A stretch of DNA of 64,000 nt, taken from Mesorhizobium sp. ORS 3359 (GTDB taxonomy: Bacteria > Pseudomonadota > Alphaproteobacteria > Rhizobiales > Rhizobiaceae). The translations under genes were made by a program, and so were the position numbers. The notes below the pieces were generated by a model. That model did no database searches and had not been told where the DNA came from. It was given only the letters and a program-made list of their open reading frames with translations. The DNA is taken from NCBI GenBank assembly GCA_000824845.1, contig CCNC01000046.1:62001-126000 (forward strand), in the 5' to 3' direction. The stretch's first letter is position 1, and the number at the start of each line of letters is the position of its first letter. Below, one piece after another: positions 51,414 to 59,860 of the stretch.

Positions 51414-52088
51414 TCACACAGTTCCTATCAGCATGAAGCGCGTATATTTTTTTGTCGGCAGTTCGCCCGAGAACCGCACCTCCCGCAGCGCCGCCATTGC
51501 ATCGAAGGCTGCAAGTGAAGCCACGCAGTTGATGTGCGTCGGCTCGCTGAAATAGTCATTCGATTGCAGCAGTACATTCGTGCCTTGCGGAAGCAGGGCA
51601 AGCCAGGCGCGCAGATCGGCGATGTGCTCGCAGCTCGTATTGACTATCAGGTCGGACGGTCCGGCCGCATAGTCGAGCGCGTACATATCTGCCGTCAGCG
51701 CCCGGAACCGGTCGCCGGCTTCCCGGTTGAGGGTCCGGGCGACCGGCGCTACCTCGGGGTCGATGTCGATGCTGTCGACAGCCGCGATGTCGAAGCGGGC
51801 GTCGTTGAAAAGCATCGCCGGCAATACGCCGTACCATCCACCCAGAACCCATATGCGCTCGAACCGGCCGCCGCAGCTTTCGAACAGGCTGTCCAGCGCC
51901 CACATCTTGCAGGCGACCTGCTTGTGATTGAAGGCGTTGGCGATATCGGCCCGCGGATGCTTGGCGATGACGCGCGCCAGCCCTGCCACGAGAGGGTGGT
52001 TGACATAGGCAGCAATTCCCCGCGTGAGGTCCAAGGCTTGCTCGTGCCCGTCCATGCCGGCATTGCGTGGTTGCGTGACATCCATCAT
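51414..52088 (-). CDS. class I SAM-dependent methyltransferase-like protein
   Basis: 224 residues. A Rossmann-type core is suggested by RIWVLGGWYGVLPAMLF (motif I position), VDSIDIDPEVAPVAR (motif II with acidic residue) and PSDLIVNTSCEHIADLRAWL (the post-motif strand). The classical GxGxG is reduced to GGWYG. Such proteins often lie in rhizobial polysaccharide clusters; the substrate is unknown. The ATG at 52088 is chosen, as the frame further up starts only with TTG. It is divergent from the ABC-like gene. Confidence 0.68.
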   Translation of the reverse strand: MMDVTQPRNAGMDGHEQALDLTRGIAAYVNHPLVAGLARVIAKHPRADIANAFNHKQVACKMWALDSLFESCGGRFERIWVLGGWYGVLPAMLFNDARFDIAAVDSIDIDPEVAPVARTLNREAGDRFRALTADMYALDYAAGPSDLIVNTSCEHIADLRAWLALLPQGTNVLLQSNDYFSEPTHINCVASLAAFDAMAALREVRFSGELPTKKYTRFMLIGTV

Positions 52089-52243
52089 ATTCGTCTTGTA
52101 TTTCGGGATTTCGGGGGACACAACGCAATCTTGCCCCGCCAAGCGCCTCGCAGGCTTCGAACGTGTCGCCGGCGATGGTTGCCGATGCGCCGTTCACCAG
52201 CTGCTTCTACTTTGTTCCTTAAACTGAAGGTCCACAGTCGCAT

Positions 52244-54958
52244 ATGGAACCCAGCCTAGCTCGCTATATCTGGACGCACACCAAGAAGCAGCAGCTCTGG
52301 ATATTGATCATCGTCCTGCTTTCGATGATCCCGTATTTCATGTCCTTTGACCTGCCGAAGCTGATCGTCAACGGCCCAATCCAAGGCAAGGGCTTCGAGC
52401 AACCGGGCGCGACCCAGCCCTTCATGAGGCTGCACTACAACCTGCCGTTCATCGGAGAGGTCCAGTTCTTCTCCGGTTTTCAGCTCGACCGGACGACGAC
52501 GCTGTTTGCTCTGAGCCTTGTGTTCCTCCTGCTGGTCATCATCAACGGCCTGTTCAAATATTACATCAACACCTACAAGGGCCGCCTCGGCGAACGCATG
52601 CTGCGGCGTATCCGCTTCGATCTGGTCGATCGTGTGCTGCGGTTTCCGCCGCGTTATTTCAAGCGCGTGAAATCCGCCGAAGTGGCGACCATGGTCAAGG
52701 ACGAGGTGGAGCCCCTGGGCGGTTTCATCGGCGATGCCTTCCTGCAGCCGGTGCTGCTCGGCGGCCAGGCGCTGACGGCCATGCTGTTCATCGTGGTCCA
52801 GAACTTCTGGCTCGGAATGATCGCCGCCGTGATCGTGGCGATCCAGATCGTGCTCATCCCGCGAATGCGGCGGCGGTTGATCGTGCTCGGGCGCAGACGG
52901 CAGTTGACGGCGCGCGCACTTTCGGGCCGCGTCGGCGAAATCGTCGACGGCATCGGCGCGGTTCACGTCCACGATACATCAAATTACGAGCGCGCCGACA
53001 TAGCTGCTCGGCTCGGCCTCATCTTCAAGATCCGCTTCGATCTTTACCAATGGAAATTCATGGTGAAGTTCCTCAACAATTTTCTCGCGCAGATCACGCC
53101 GTTTCTGTTCTACATGGTCGGCGGGTATCTGGTCATCCAGGGGCGGCTGGACGTCGGCCAGCTCGTGGCCGTGATCGGCGCCTACAAGGATCTGCCTGGA
53201 CCGATGAAGGAACTGATCGACTGGGATCAGGACCGGCAGGATGTCCAGGTCAAATATCAACAGGTCGTTGAACAATTCACCGTCGAGGGTCTCATTGCGC
53301 CGCGGATCGGGGCACTGACGATCGACGATCCCGGTCCGATGACCAACCCCCTGTCGGCGATCGGTCTGTCCATGACAGACGATGGCGGTGCAATGCTCCT
53401 CGACCGTATCTCCCTCCAGGTCAAGCCCGGTGAGACGGTGGCGCTGGTCAGCACTTCAACAGGTGGAGCGGAGGCGCTTGCAGAAGCCTTCGCACGGCTG
53501 AACTGGCCCGAAAGCGGAAGGGTCGCTTCGGGCGCCGACGACCTGCTTGAACTCCCCGAAGCAGTGACCGGCCGGCGCATGTCCTATGCCTCGTCGGATG
53601 TCTTCCTGTTCCAGGCAAGCCTCCGCGACAATCTGCTCTACGGGTTGAAGCATGCGCCGCTGACATCGGTGACTTACGACGGTGCCGCGGCGGACCAGCA
53701 GCGCTGGAACATCGACGAGGCGCGCCGGTCGGGCAACCCGGACCTCGATATCCACAGCGACTGGATCGACTATGCTTCCGCCGGCGCAACCGGCCCGCAC
53801 GACCTCTTTGAAGCTGTGCGCCAGGTGCTCGACGCGGTTCTTCTGTCGCGCGACATTCTGGATCTAGGCTTGCGTTCTTCGGCCGATCTCACGCGTCACA
53901 CGGAGCTTGCCGGGCGCATCGTCGAACTGCGTGCGGCGCTGCGAACCCGGCTGGAACACGAAGGATTGAGCGGACTGGTGGTTCCTTTCGAACCGGGCGC
54001 CTACAATAAGGAAGCAACAATCGGCCAGAACCTGCTCTTCGGCGCTGCCGCCGGCCCGGAGCTGGCCGACAGGGCTCTGGCGGCAAATCCCTATTTTGCT
54101 TCCGTGCTGAGACAAGCCGGCCTCGATCGCACGCTCTACGAAATGGGCTTGGAGATCGCTGAACAGGCGATCGAGCTGTTTGCCGACCTGCCGCCCGATC
54201 ACCCGTTCTTCCAGCAGCTCGCCTTCATGAGCGCTGAGGAGATACCCGCCTACGAAACCTTGCTGCAACGGCTCAAGAACCGTCCCTACGAGACGGTTTC
54301 AGAGAGCGACCGCGCCATGATCATCACCTTGAGCTTTGCCTATATCGAGCCCCGGCATCGCTTCGGCTTGCTGAGCGACGAATTGATGAACAAGATCGTC
54401 GCCGCACGCAACCGGTTCTATGAAGACCTGCCGCCCGAGCTGCAAAACGCGGTCGAACGCTACGATCCCGCCAAGTACATTGCCGCGGCTACCGTCATGG
54501 AGAATGTCCTGTTCGGGCGTCTGGGCAGCAACCATCCCGACGCGCCGGACCGCATACGCTCCATCGTCTATGACATTCTTGATGAACTGGGGCTTTATGC
54601 CGAACTGCTGGATGTCGGTTTGGACTTCAACGTCGGCGCCGGCGGCAGGCGGTTGACCAGTGGACAGCGGCAGAAGCTCGATGTTGCCCGTGCCCTGCTC
54701 AAGCGTCCCGATTTTCTCATTCTCAACCGGCCGCTGTCGGCGCTCGACCAGCGCGTGCAGGAGAAGGTGCTGCAAAACGTGCTCGAGGAAGCCAGACGCG
54801 ACGGCCGTTCGCCGGCAATCGTGTGGGTCGTGACGAATCCAACAATGGCGATGATGTTCGATCGGGTTGTCGTCTTCGACTCGGGTCGTTTGGTGGAAGA
54901 CGGAACACACGAGACGCTTTTGGCAGGGGGCGGTATTCTCAAGGAACTGCTGTCATAG
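52244..54958 (+). CDS. degenerate ABC exporter-like protein with a large NBD insertion
   Basis: 904 residues. Residues 1-320 form a six-span type I exporter membrane domain. The nucleotide-binding domain lacks nearly all catalytic residues: the Walker A position (about 399-409) reads ALVSTSTGGAEALAEAF without Lys, Walker B reads FLILNRPLSALD for LILDEPTSALD, and the switch His is Asn (VVTNPTMAMM). The signature LTSGQRQKLDVARAL is kept near residue 803. About 270 extra residues separate the Q-loop region from the signature. This is probably a non-hydrolysing structural or regulatory protein. It is followed by cNMP-binding and MBL genes. Confidence 0.85.
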   Translation: MEPSLARYIWTHTKKQQLWILIIVLLSMIPYFMSFDLPKLIVNGPIQGKGFEQPGATQPFMRLHYNLPFIGEVQFFSGFQLDRTTTLFALSLVFLLLVIINGLFKYYINTYKGRLGERMLRRIRFDLVDRVLRFPPRYFKRVKSAEVATMVKDEVEPLGGFIGDAFLQPVLLGGQALTAMLFIVVQNFWLGMIAAVIVAIQIVLIPRMRRRLIVLGRRRQLTARALSGRVGEIVDGIGAVHVHDTSNYERADIAARLGLIFKIRFDLYQWKFMVKFLNNFLAQITPFLFYMVGGYLVIQGRLDVGQLVAVIGAYKDLPGPMKELIDWDQDRQDVQVKYQQVVEQFTVEGLIAPRIGALTIDDPGPMTNPLSAIGLSMTDDGGAMLLDRISLQVKPGETVALVSTSTGGAEALAEAFARLNWPESGRVASGADDLLELPEAVTGRRMSYASSDVFLFQASLRDNLLYGLKHAPLTSVTYDGAAADQQRWNIDEARRSGNPDLDIHSDWIDYASAGATGPHDLFEAVRQVLDAVLLSRDILDLGLRSSADLTRHTELAGRIVELRAALRTRLEHEGLSGLVVPFEPGAYNKEATIGQNLLFGAAAGPELADRALAANPYFASVLRQAGLDRTLYEMGLEIAEQAIELFADLPPDHPFFQQLAFMSAEEIPAYETLLQRLKNRPYETVSESDRAMIITLSFAYIEPRHRFGLLSDELMNKIVAARNRFYEDLPPELQNAVERYDPAKYIAAATVMENVLFGRLGSNHPDAPDRIRSIVYDILDELGLYAELLDVGLDFNVGAGGRRLTSGQRQKLDVARALLKRPDFLILNRPLSALDQRVQEKVLQNVLEEARRDGRSPAIVWVVTNPTMAMMFDRVVVFDSGRLVEDGTHETLLAGGGILKELLS

Positions 54959-55145
54959 TGCATTGGACATTCAGATGGGTCATTCCGCCGGTGGGAACTT
55001 GCTGCAAGGTCAAGGGATTGAGCTTTCGGCTAGTTGGGCTCGCCGCCTCAAGTGGCTCGTATTGCCACCCGGAAACGGAACTGATTTCATCTGGGCGTCG
55101 GTTGTTCTAGTCTCGCAGACGTGAATTTTGGGAAGGTTTGGGACA

Positions 55146-55598
55146 ATGCTGCTCAAGGATGAGGTTGGAATGCTGCAACGCGTTCCCTTGTTCTCCGGCA
55201 TAGAGCCGGCAAAGCTCAAGCTGCTCGCGTTCACGTCCGATCGCGTGAGCTACGGCGCCGGCGAGATCCTTTTCCGGCAGGGCGACGAGGGAGACGCCGC
55301 CTATGTCATCCTTTCAGGCAGGGCGGATATTCTGGTCGATTCCGACGGTGGATCGATAAAAGTGGCCGAACTGGTGCCAAATTCGATCGTTGGCGAGATT
55401 GCCATATTGTGCGACGTCTATCGCACTGCGACCGTTAGAGCCGCTAGTCCGCTGGAAGCCTTGAGAATCCGAAAGGATCATTTCCTGAGGCTTATGAGGG
55501 AGTTCCCGGACATGACCATCGAGATGGTACGGGTCCTCGCCGATCGCTTGAGCCATACGACTGCGGATCTGATCGACGCACGAAGCGCCAAACAATGA
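55146..55598 (+). CDS. stand-alone cyclic-nucleotide-binding protein
   Basis: 150 residues, one Crp-type sensory domain without a DNA-binding helix-turn-helix. The pattern LQRVPLFSGIEPAKLKLLAF opens it. ILFRQGDEGDAAYVILSGRA covers the early strands, and the phosphate-binding region reads ELVPNSIVGEIAILCDVYRT, where the Arg that normally contacts cAMP is displaced. The C-terminal helix ends in LIDARSAKQ. It lies between the degenerate ABC protein and an MBL hydrolase and may regulate either. The ATG at 55146 is the best start. Confidence 0.85.
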   Translation: MLLKDEVGMLQRVPLFSGIEPAKLKLLAFTSDRVSYGAGEILFRQGDEGDAAYVILSGRADILVDSDGGSIKVAELVPNSIVGEIAILCDVYRTATVRAASPLEALRIRKDHFLRLMREFPDMTIEMVRVLADRLSHTTADLIDARSAKQ

Positions 55599-55729
55599 AT
55601 GATTTGCGCCGATTCTTGCCGTCGTGATGGCACTGGCCTCTCACGGAAAGGGTCACCAAGAGGAAAACCCGTCTCGCCTAGCAGCAGTTGTTTGGCTACG
55701 ATGGCCGAGGGGTACCACGAAGGGCTTGC

Positions 55730-56584
55730 ATGGACGACGACGTTTTCCTGGTCAGGTTTTGGGGCGTCCGCGGCAGCATTTCGGTATCGGGGCCAGAATT
55801 CTCCCGCTATGGCGGCAATACGATCTGCATCGAGATGCGATGCGGCAATCATACGCTTCTCTTCGACGCGGGCTCTGGCCTGCCGCCTGCCGGACGAGTG
55901 CTTCGGGCGTCGGGCGTAACCGATTTCGACCTGTTTTTCACCCACTGCCACTACGACCACATCATCGGGCTGCCGGCTTTCAAGCCGATCTACGACCGCA
56001 GCGTCAAAGTCAGGCTTTGGTCCGGGCATCTTGCAGGACGCATGACGACCCAGCAGATTGTCGATGAGTTCATGCGACCGCCTTGGTTTCCGGTGAGACT
56101 GGACGTCTGCAAGGCAAGCCTCGACTACCGCGATTTCGTATCAGGAGACGTTCTTCGGCCGCGCGAAGGGGTGGTGATCCGAACCGGCAGCCTCACCCAT
56201 CCCGGTGGCTGTATAGGCTATCGGGTTGAATGGGGCGGCCGCGTCGTGGCGGTGATCACCGACACCGAACACGAGCCGGGCAAGCTTGATCAGGCGGTCC
56301 TCGACCTCATCGAAGATGCCGACCTCGTCATTTACGATTGCACCTACACCGAGGAGGAAATGGAGCGCTATCGCGGCAACGGGCACTCGACATGGCAACA
56401 GGGGGTCAAGCTCTGCGAGGCGGCCGGCGCGCGGGAGCTTGCGCTGGTTCACCACGATCCGGCACGCACCGACGAGGAACTGGGCGAGATCGAGAAACTG
56501 GCCAAGGACAGGTTTGCCGGCGCTTTTGCCGCGCGGGATGGCCAGACGCTTGAATATCCAATCTTATCGCACAAAGCGCGCTGA
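55730..56584 (+). CDS. MBL-fold metallo-hydrolase
   Basis: 284 residues. The family opening FWGVRGSISVSGPEFSRYGG is followed by the metal motif THCHYDHIIGLP near residue 70. An Asp lies in VVAVITDTEHEPG, and the late His pair is in ALVHHDPARTDEE. Members include RNase Z-like and class II cAMP-phosphodiesterase-like hydrolases. With a cNMP-binding protein just upstream and cyclases nearby, a phosphodiesterase role is an attractive inference but unproven. The start is ATG 55730; the frame extends to 55688. Confidence 0.83.
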   Translation: MDDDVFLVRFWGVRGSISVSGPEFSRYGGNTICIEMRCGNHTLLFDAGSGLPPAGRVLRASGVTDFDLFFTHCHYDHIIGLPAFKPIYDRSVKVRLWSGHLAGRMTTQQIVDEFMRPPWFPVRLDVCKASLDYRDFVSGDVLRPREGVVIRTGSLTHPGGCIGYRVEWGGRVVAVITDTEHEPGKLDQAVLDLIEDADLVIYDCTYTEEEMERYRGNGHSTWQQGVKLCEAAGARELALVHHDPARTDEELGEIEKLAKDRFAGAFAARDGQTLEYPILSHKAR

Positions 56585-56592
56585 GTTATTGC

Positions 56593-56660
56593 CCTCTATC
56601 TTCTCGTTTGACGCAATTCCGGACGGAAAGCCGCTCACACTTTTCCTGGAATTGCTCTAC
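56593..56660. repeat. rhizobial intergenic repeat, copy B
   Basis: It contains CTCTATCTTCTCGTTTGACG, then CAATTCCGGACGGAAAGCCG, and ends TTTTCCTGGAATTGCTC. The core TTTGACGCAATTCCGGACGG matches copy A at 51326-51345 with one change. The two ends (GCAATTCC and GGAATTGC) form an inverted repeat. The first 26 bases on the minus strand side encode the last residues and stop of the deacetylase gene, so the element has inserted into or been captured by a coding end. Confidence 0.75.
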
Positions 56661-57411
56661 CGGCGCCGCGCCTGACCAATGTCCTGATCGGAAGCCATGC
56701 GCAGGCCTCAGTCCGCGCGGTGACCGTGAACAGCCGTTCGAGGAAAAGCCAGGCCGATTCATCATGGACGAGATGGTGGGTGAGCAGGCCGACCGGCTCG
56801 CCGTCGTCCAACGCGTGCCGCAATTGCGCGATGATCGTCTGAACCAATATGCCGTGATCGCGGCAACCGCGTGTGCCATGCCAATCCATGATGTCGACAT
56901 TGCTGTTGACGACCGCCAGCGAAGCCGGCTTCGGCGGCCCATAGACCGACAATGCCGCAAATCCTATCGATCCAAGCTCGGATACCAAGCCGGCGTCGAT
57001 CCTGTTCCAGGGCGGGACAAGCATCGGAACGGCACGTGCGCCGTGCAGGCCGGTTATGCGCGACAGCCCGCGAGCCAGATCATCGAGAACTGCCTCGCGT
57101 GGCCGATGCGGGCCGAGCTCCTGCTTTTTCTGGCCCTCCGGCGCATGATTTCGGTGTGCCCAGCCATGGATGGCGACCGTGGCATGCGGCGCCTCGTCAA
57201 GCCGGGCGGCAAGCTTCTCATTAGTCAGGGCCGGAATGACGGCCAGAGTGACCGGGACCGCGACCTCACCGGTGAGGTCGAGCAGCCGATCGAGCGCAGG
57301 CGTCGGATCCACGGCGTCATCGTCGCGCAGCCAGAGCTCTGCCTTGCGGTCCGCCCGTTGCCAGCGCGTCAGTTCCTCCACCAAGGGTTGCCAGATCTGA
57401 TCGGATGTCAT
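56635..57411 (-). CDS. NodB-like polysaccharide deacetylase family protein
   Basis: 258 residues. The metal triad of carbohydrate esterase family 4 is suggested by LWLRDDDAVDPTPALDRLL near residue 28 (acidic pair) and TVAIHGWAHRNHAP near 80 (HxxxH). A later VPPWNRIDAGLVSELGSIGF and LTHHLVHDESAW (His) complete the barrel. The substrate is probably a surface glycan sugar. The C-terminus RAIPGKV and the stop codon come from the interspersed repeat. Its ATG overlaps the stop of the upstream glycosyltransferase. Confidence 0.82.
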   Translation of the reverse strand: MTSDQIWQPLVEELTRWQRADRKAELWLRDDDAVDPTPALDRLLDLTGEVAVPVTLAVIPALTNEKLAARLDEAPHATVAIHGWAHRNHAPEGQKKQELGPHRPREAVLDDLARGLSRITGLHGARAVPMLVPPWNRIDAGLVSELGSIGFAALSVYGPPKPASLAVVNSNVDIMDWHGTRGCRDHGILVQTIIAQLRHALDDGEPVGLLTHHLVHDESAWLFLERLFTVTARTEACAWLPIRTLVRRGAGRAIPGKV

Positions 57412-58496
57412 GAAACCGGGATGCTTGCAAGAAGTTCGGCCAGACGTGCTGCCGCGGCACCAAGGGAGCGTTCTTCGAGGATGAAACGTCTGGCTTCTGC
57501 GGCCATGATAGTCCTTTCGTCGTTACGGGCCAGAAGCCTTTCAATGGCTGAAGCGAACGCCGTCACATTGCCCGGCGGGGTGAGGAACCCGGTCTGGCCA
57601 TCCCGCACGACCTCCGGCACGCCGGCGATCTCCTGGGCCACCACCGGCAGGCCGGCGGCCTGCGCTTCAAGATAGGCAACGCCATAGGCCTCGCCGAAAC
57701 CCGGCCAGACGTAAATTCCCCCACTGTAGAGGACATCCGGTACGGCGGCCGGCTCAATCGCGCCAAGCCATTCGATACGGTCGGCGGGCAAGCCAGCAAA
57801 TTGCGCTTTGACCTCTTCACGGGCAGGCCCGTCCCCGACGACCGACATGGTCCAGGGCAGGTGACCGATCGAACCGAGCGCTTGCGCCAGCATGCGATAG
57901 CTTTCGAGTTTGTCGCCCGGGCGCATCATGGCGACGGTAACGAGGCGCGTCGGACAGCCCCGTGCCGGCGTTTCACGGAATGCCGATGTGTCGATGAAGG
58001 GCGAAAGCATGCCGAAAGTGGCGCCAGGTACCGCATCCGCCAGTCCCTGGCGGTCCCTTCGCGTGAAGCAGATGTTCAGCGCCGCCTGTTCGACGGCTCG
58101 CGCCACCAACGCTTGCGTATCGGCCCACAAACCGGCGTTGCGCCGGCCCGAATAGGAGGCTTCCGCTGTCACATAGGGGAGGCCAAAGGGCGACGCCAAC
58201 TCGAGCCCGATCAGGTCGGGCGCCTTGTAGTAGGGATGGTAGGTAAACCAGAGATCGGGCTTGCCGTCACGATCCCAAAGCCTTGTCAACCGCGCGGTTT
58301 CCCCTTTTGCCTCGATCTTGAGCGCATCGAAACTTTTCGGCTCCGGTTCGCGTAGATAGAAGCGCAATTCGGATGCCAGTTCGACGCTATGCCCCACGTG
58401 CTCCAGCGCCTTGATAAGCGTCCGTGCCATCTGGCGGTCGCCGGAGGCAACGGGATCATTGGGTGACTTCAACGGCGCGTAGAAGGCTATTCGCAT
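57408..58496 (-). CDS. family 4 glycosyltransferase
   Basis: 362 residues with a GT-B fold. MRIAFYAPLKSPNDPVASGD is the start, with a Gly-rich donor loop later in the first domain. The C-terminal domain has RLVTVAMMRPGDKLESYRML, MSVVGDGPAREEVKAQF, and the EX7E region FGEAYGVAYLEAQAAGLPVV followed by GVPEVVRDGQTGFLTPPGN. It makes a two-gene minus-strand unit with the deacetylase. The ATG start at 58496 lies 87 bases from the divergent DUF3095 gene. Confidence 0.9.
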   Translation of the reverse strand: MRIAFYAPLKSPNDPVASGDRQMARTLIKALEHVGHSVELASELRFYLREPEPKSFDALKIEAKGETARLTRLWDRDGKPDLWFTYHPYYKAPDLIGLELASPFGLPYVTAEASYSGRRNAGLWADTQALVARAVEQAALNICFTRRDRQGLADAVPGATFGMLSPFIDTSAFRETPARGCPTRLVTVAMMRPGDKLESYRMLAQALGSIGHLPWTMSVVGDGPAREEVKAQFAGLPADRIEWLGAIEPAAVPDVLYSGGIYVWPGFGEAYGVAYLEAQAAGLPVVAQEIAGVPEVVRDGQTGFLTPPGNVTAFASAIERLLARNDERTIMAAEARRFILEERSLGAAAARLAELLASIPVS

Positions 58497-58583
58497 CGCC
58501 GGACCCTATCATCGCAAAGCCGGCGCAAGTCAATTTCGAAGCATGATCGACTTCACCCTTCAAGCAGTGGAATATGCTATCTG

Positions 58584-59750
58584 ATGCCCATGGAAACAGC
58601 TGCCGCGCCCGACCCGTTTGTCGCTTCTCTGCCGGTCTTCGCAAAGTTCGAAGGCGTTGCCGATATCGACAACTATCGGCCTCTCCCCGAAGACTGGGCG
58701 CTGGCCACCGCCGACATCGTCGGCTCGACCAAGGCGATCGAGGCTGGGGGCTATAAAACCGTCAATATGGCCGGCGCCAGCGTCATTTCGGCGCTGCTCA
58801 ATGCGCTGGGCCGGCAAGATTTTCCCTTTGTCTTTGGCGGCGACGGCGCGCTCGTGGCGTTCCCCGGCTCGGCGCTCGAGATCGTCCGCAACGCGCTTGC
58901 CGCTGTCCAGAGGTGGGTTGCGGACGAACTGGACCTGACCTTGCGTGCCGCAATCGTGCCGATAAGGGATGTCAGAGCGCAAGGCCTCGACGTCCGCGTG
59001 GCGAGGTTCCAAGCCTCCGAAGCGGTCTTCTACGCCATGTTCGCCGGCGGCGGCGGCAGTTGGGCCGAAGCCGAGATGAAAGCGGGGCGCTACCGCATCG
59101 ATCCCGCGCCGGCCGGCACGCGGCCGGACCTGACCGGCCTCTCCTGCCGCTGGAACCCGATCGAAGCCCGGCATGGCGAAATCGTCTCGATCATAGCCAT
59201 ACCGCGGGCGTCGCCCGACTTGCGCCGTTTTCAGTTGCTGGTTTTCGATATCATCGCCCTTGCCGGCAGGCAGGAGCGCGATGGCCACCCCGTACCGGCG
59301 GACGGGCCGGCCTACAGTTTACTGCCCGCCGGTCTCGATCTCGAGGCGCGGGCCACCGGGCCGGCTGGACGGCGGTGGCTGACGAAGCTGTGGGTTGTGT
59401 TCCTCATGACGCTCACGGCTGTCACCGATCGATGGGGCTGGACGATCGGCGGTTTCGATCCGAAGGTCTATAAACGTGAAGTGGCCAGCAATTCGGACTT
59501 CCGGAAGTTCGACGACGGCTTGAAGATGACCATCGACGTCGACGCGGATGTCTTGCAGCGGATCGAGAACAGGCTGAAAAAGGCGGAAGAGGCGGGCATC
59601 TGCAACTATGGCCTGCACCGCCAGAAATCGGCCTTGATGACATGCCTGGTCGCTTCGCCGCTGCAGCGCGATCACCTTCACTTCATCGACGGCGCTGCCG
59701 GCGGCTATGCGATGGCTGCCGCAAGCCTGAAGTCGAAGGTGCCGGCTTGA
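58584..59750 (+). CDS. DUF3095 protein, nucleotide-cyclase-like fold
   Basis: 388 residues. The N-terminal half has ALATADIVGSTKAIEAGGYK and FPFVFGGDGALVAFPG. These two Asp-containing motifs are laid out like the metal sites of class III nucleotide cyclases (ADIVGFT and GDG). DUF3095 proteins have no assigned function as far as I know. The C-terminal half includes a hydrophobic segment (KLWVVFLMTLTAVTDRWGW) and a conserved-looking GICNYGLHRQKSALMTCLV. It could make or sense a cyclic nucleotide; this is inference. Confidence 0.8.
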   Translation: MPMETAAAPDPFVASLPVFAKFEGVADIDNYRPLPEDWALATADIVGSTKAIEAGGYKTVNMAGASVISALLNALGRQDFPFVFGGDGALVAFPGSALEIVRNALAAVQRWVADELDLTLRAAIVPIRDVRAQGLDVRVARFQASEAVFYAMFAGGGGSWAEAEMKAGRYRIDPAPAGTRPDLTGLSCRWNPIEARHGEIVSIIAIPRASPDLRRFQLLVFDIIALAGRQERDGHPVPADGPAYSLLPAGLDLEARATGPAGRRWLTKLWVVFLMTLTAVTDRWGWTIGGFDPKVYKREVASNSDFRKFDDGLKMTIDVDADVLQRIENRLKKAEEAGICNYGLHRQKSALMTCLVASPLQRDHLHFIDGAAGGYAMAAASLKSKVPA

Positions 59751-59860
59751 TGACGGCTTGCGGAAACCGATCTTCCGCAATATGCCTCGACCATGGTCCC
59801 GGGAGCCTCAGCCTCGCCATGGAACGGACAGCCTGTCCGAATTGACCGGAAAGCAGATTT

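Noticed and set aside
56608..57675. A 355-codon plus-strand frame opposite the deacetylase and glycosyltransferase genes
   Set aside because: Its composition is Arg/Cys-rich without motifs, while the opposite strand shows clear family signatures.
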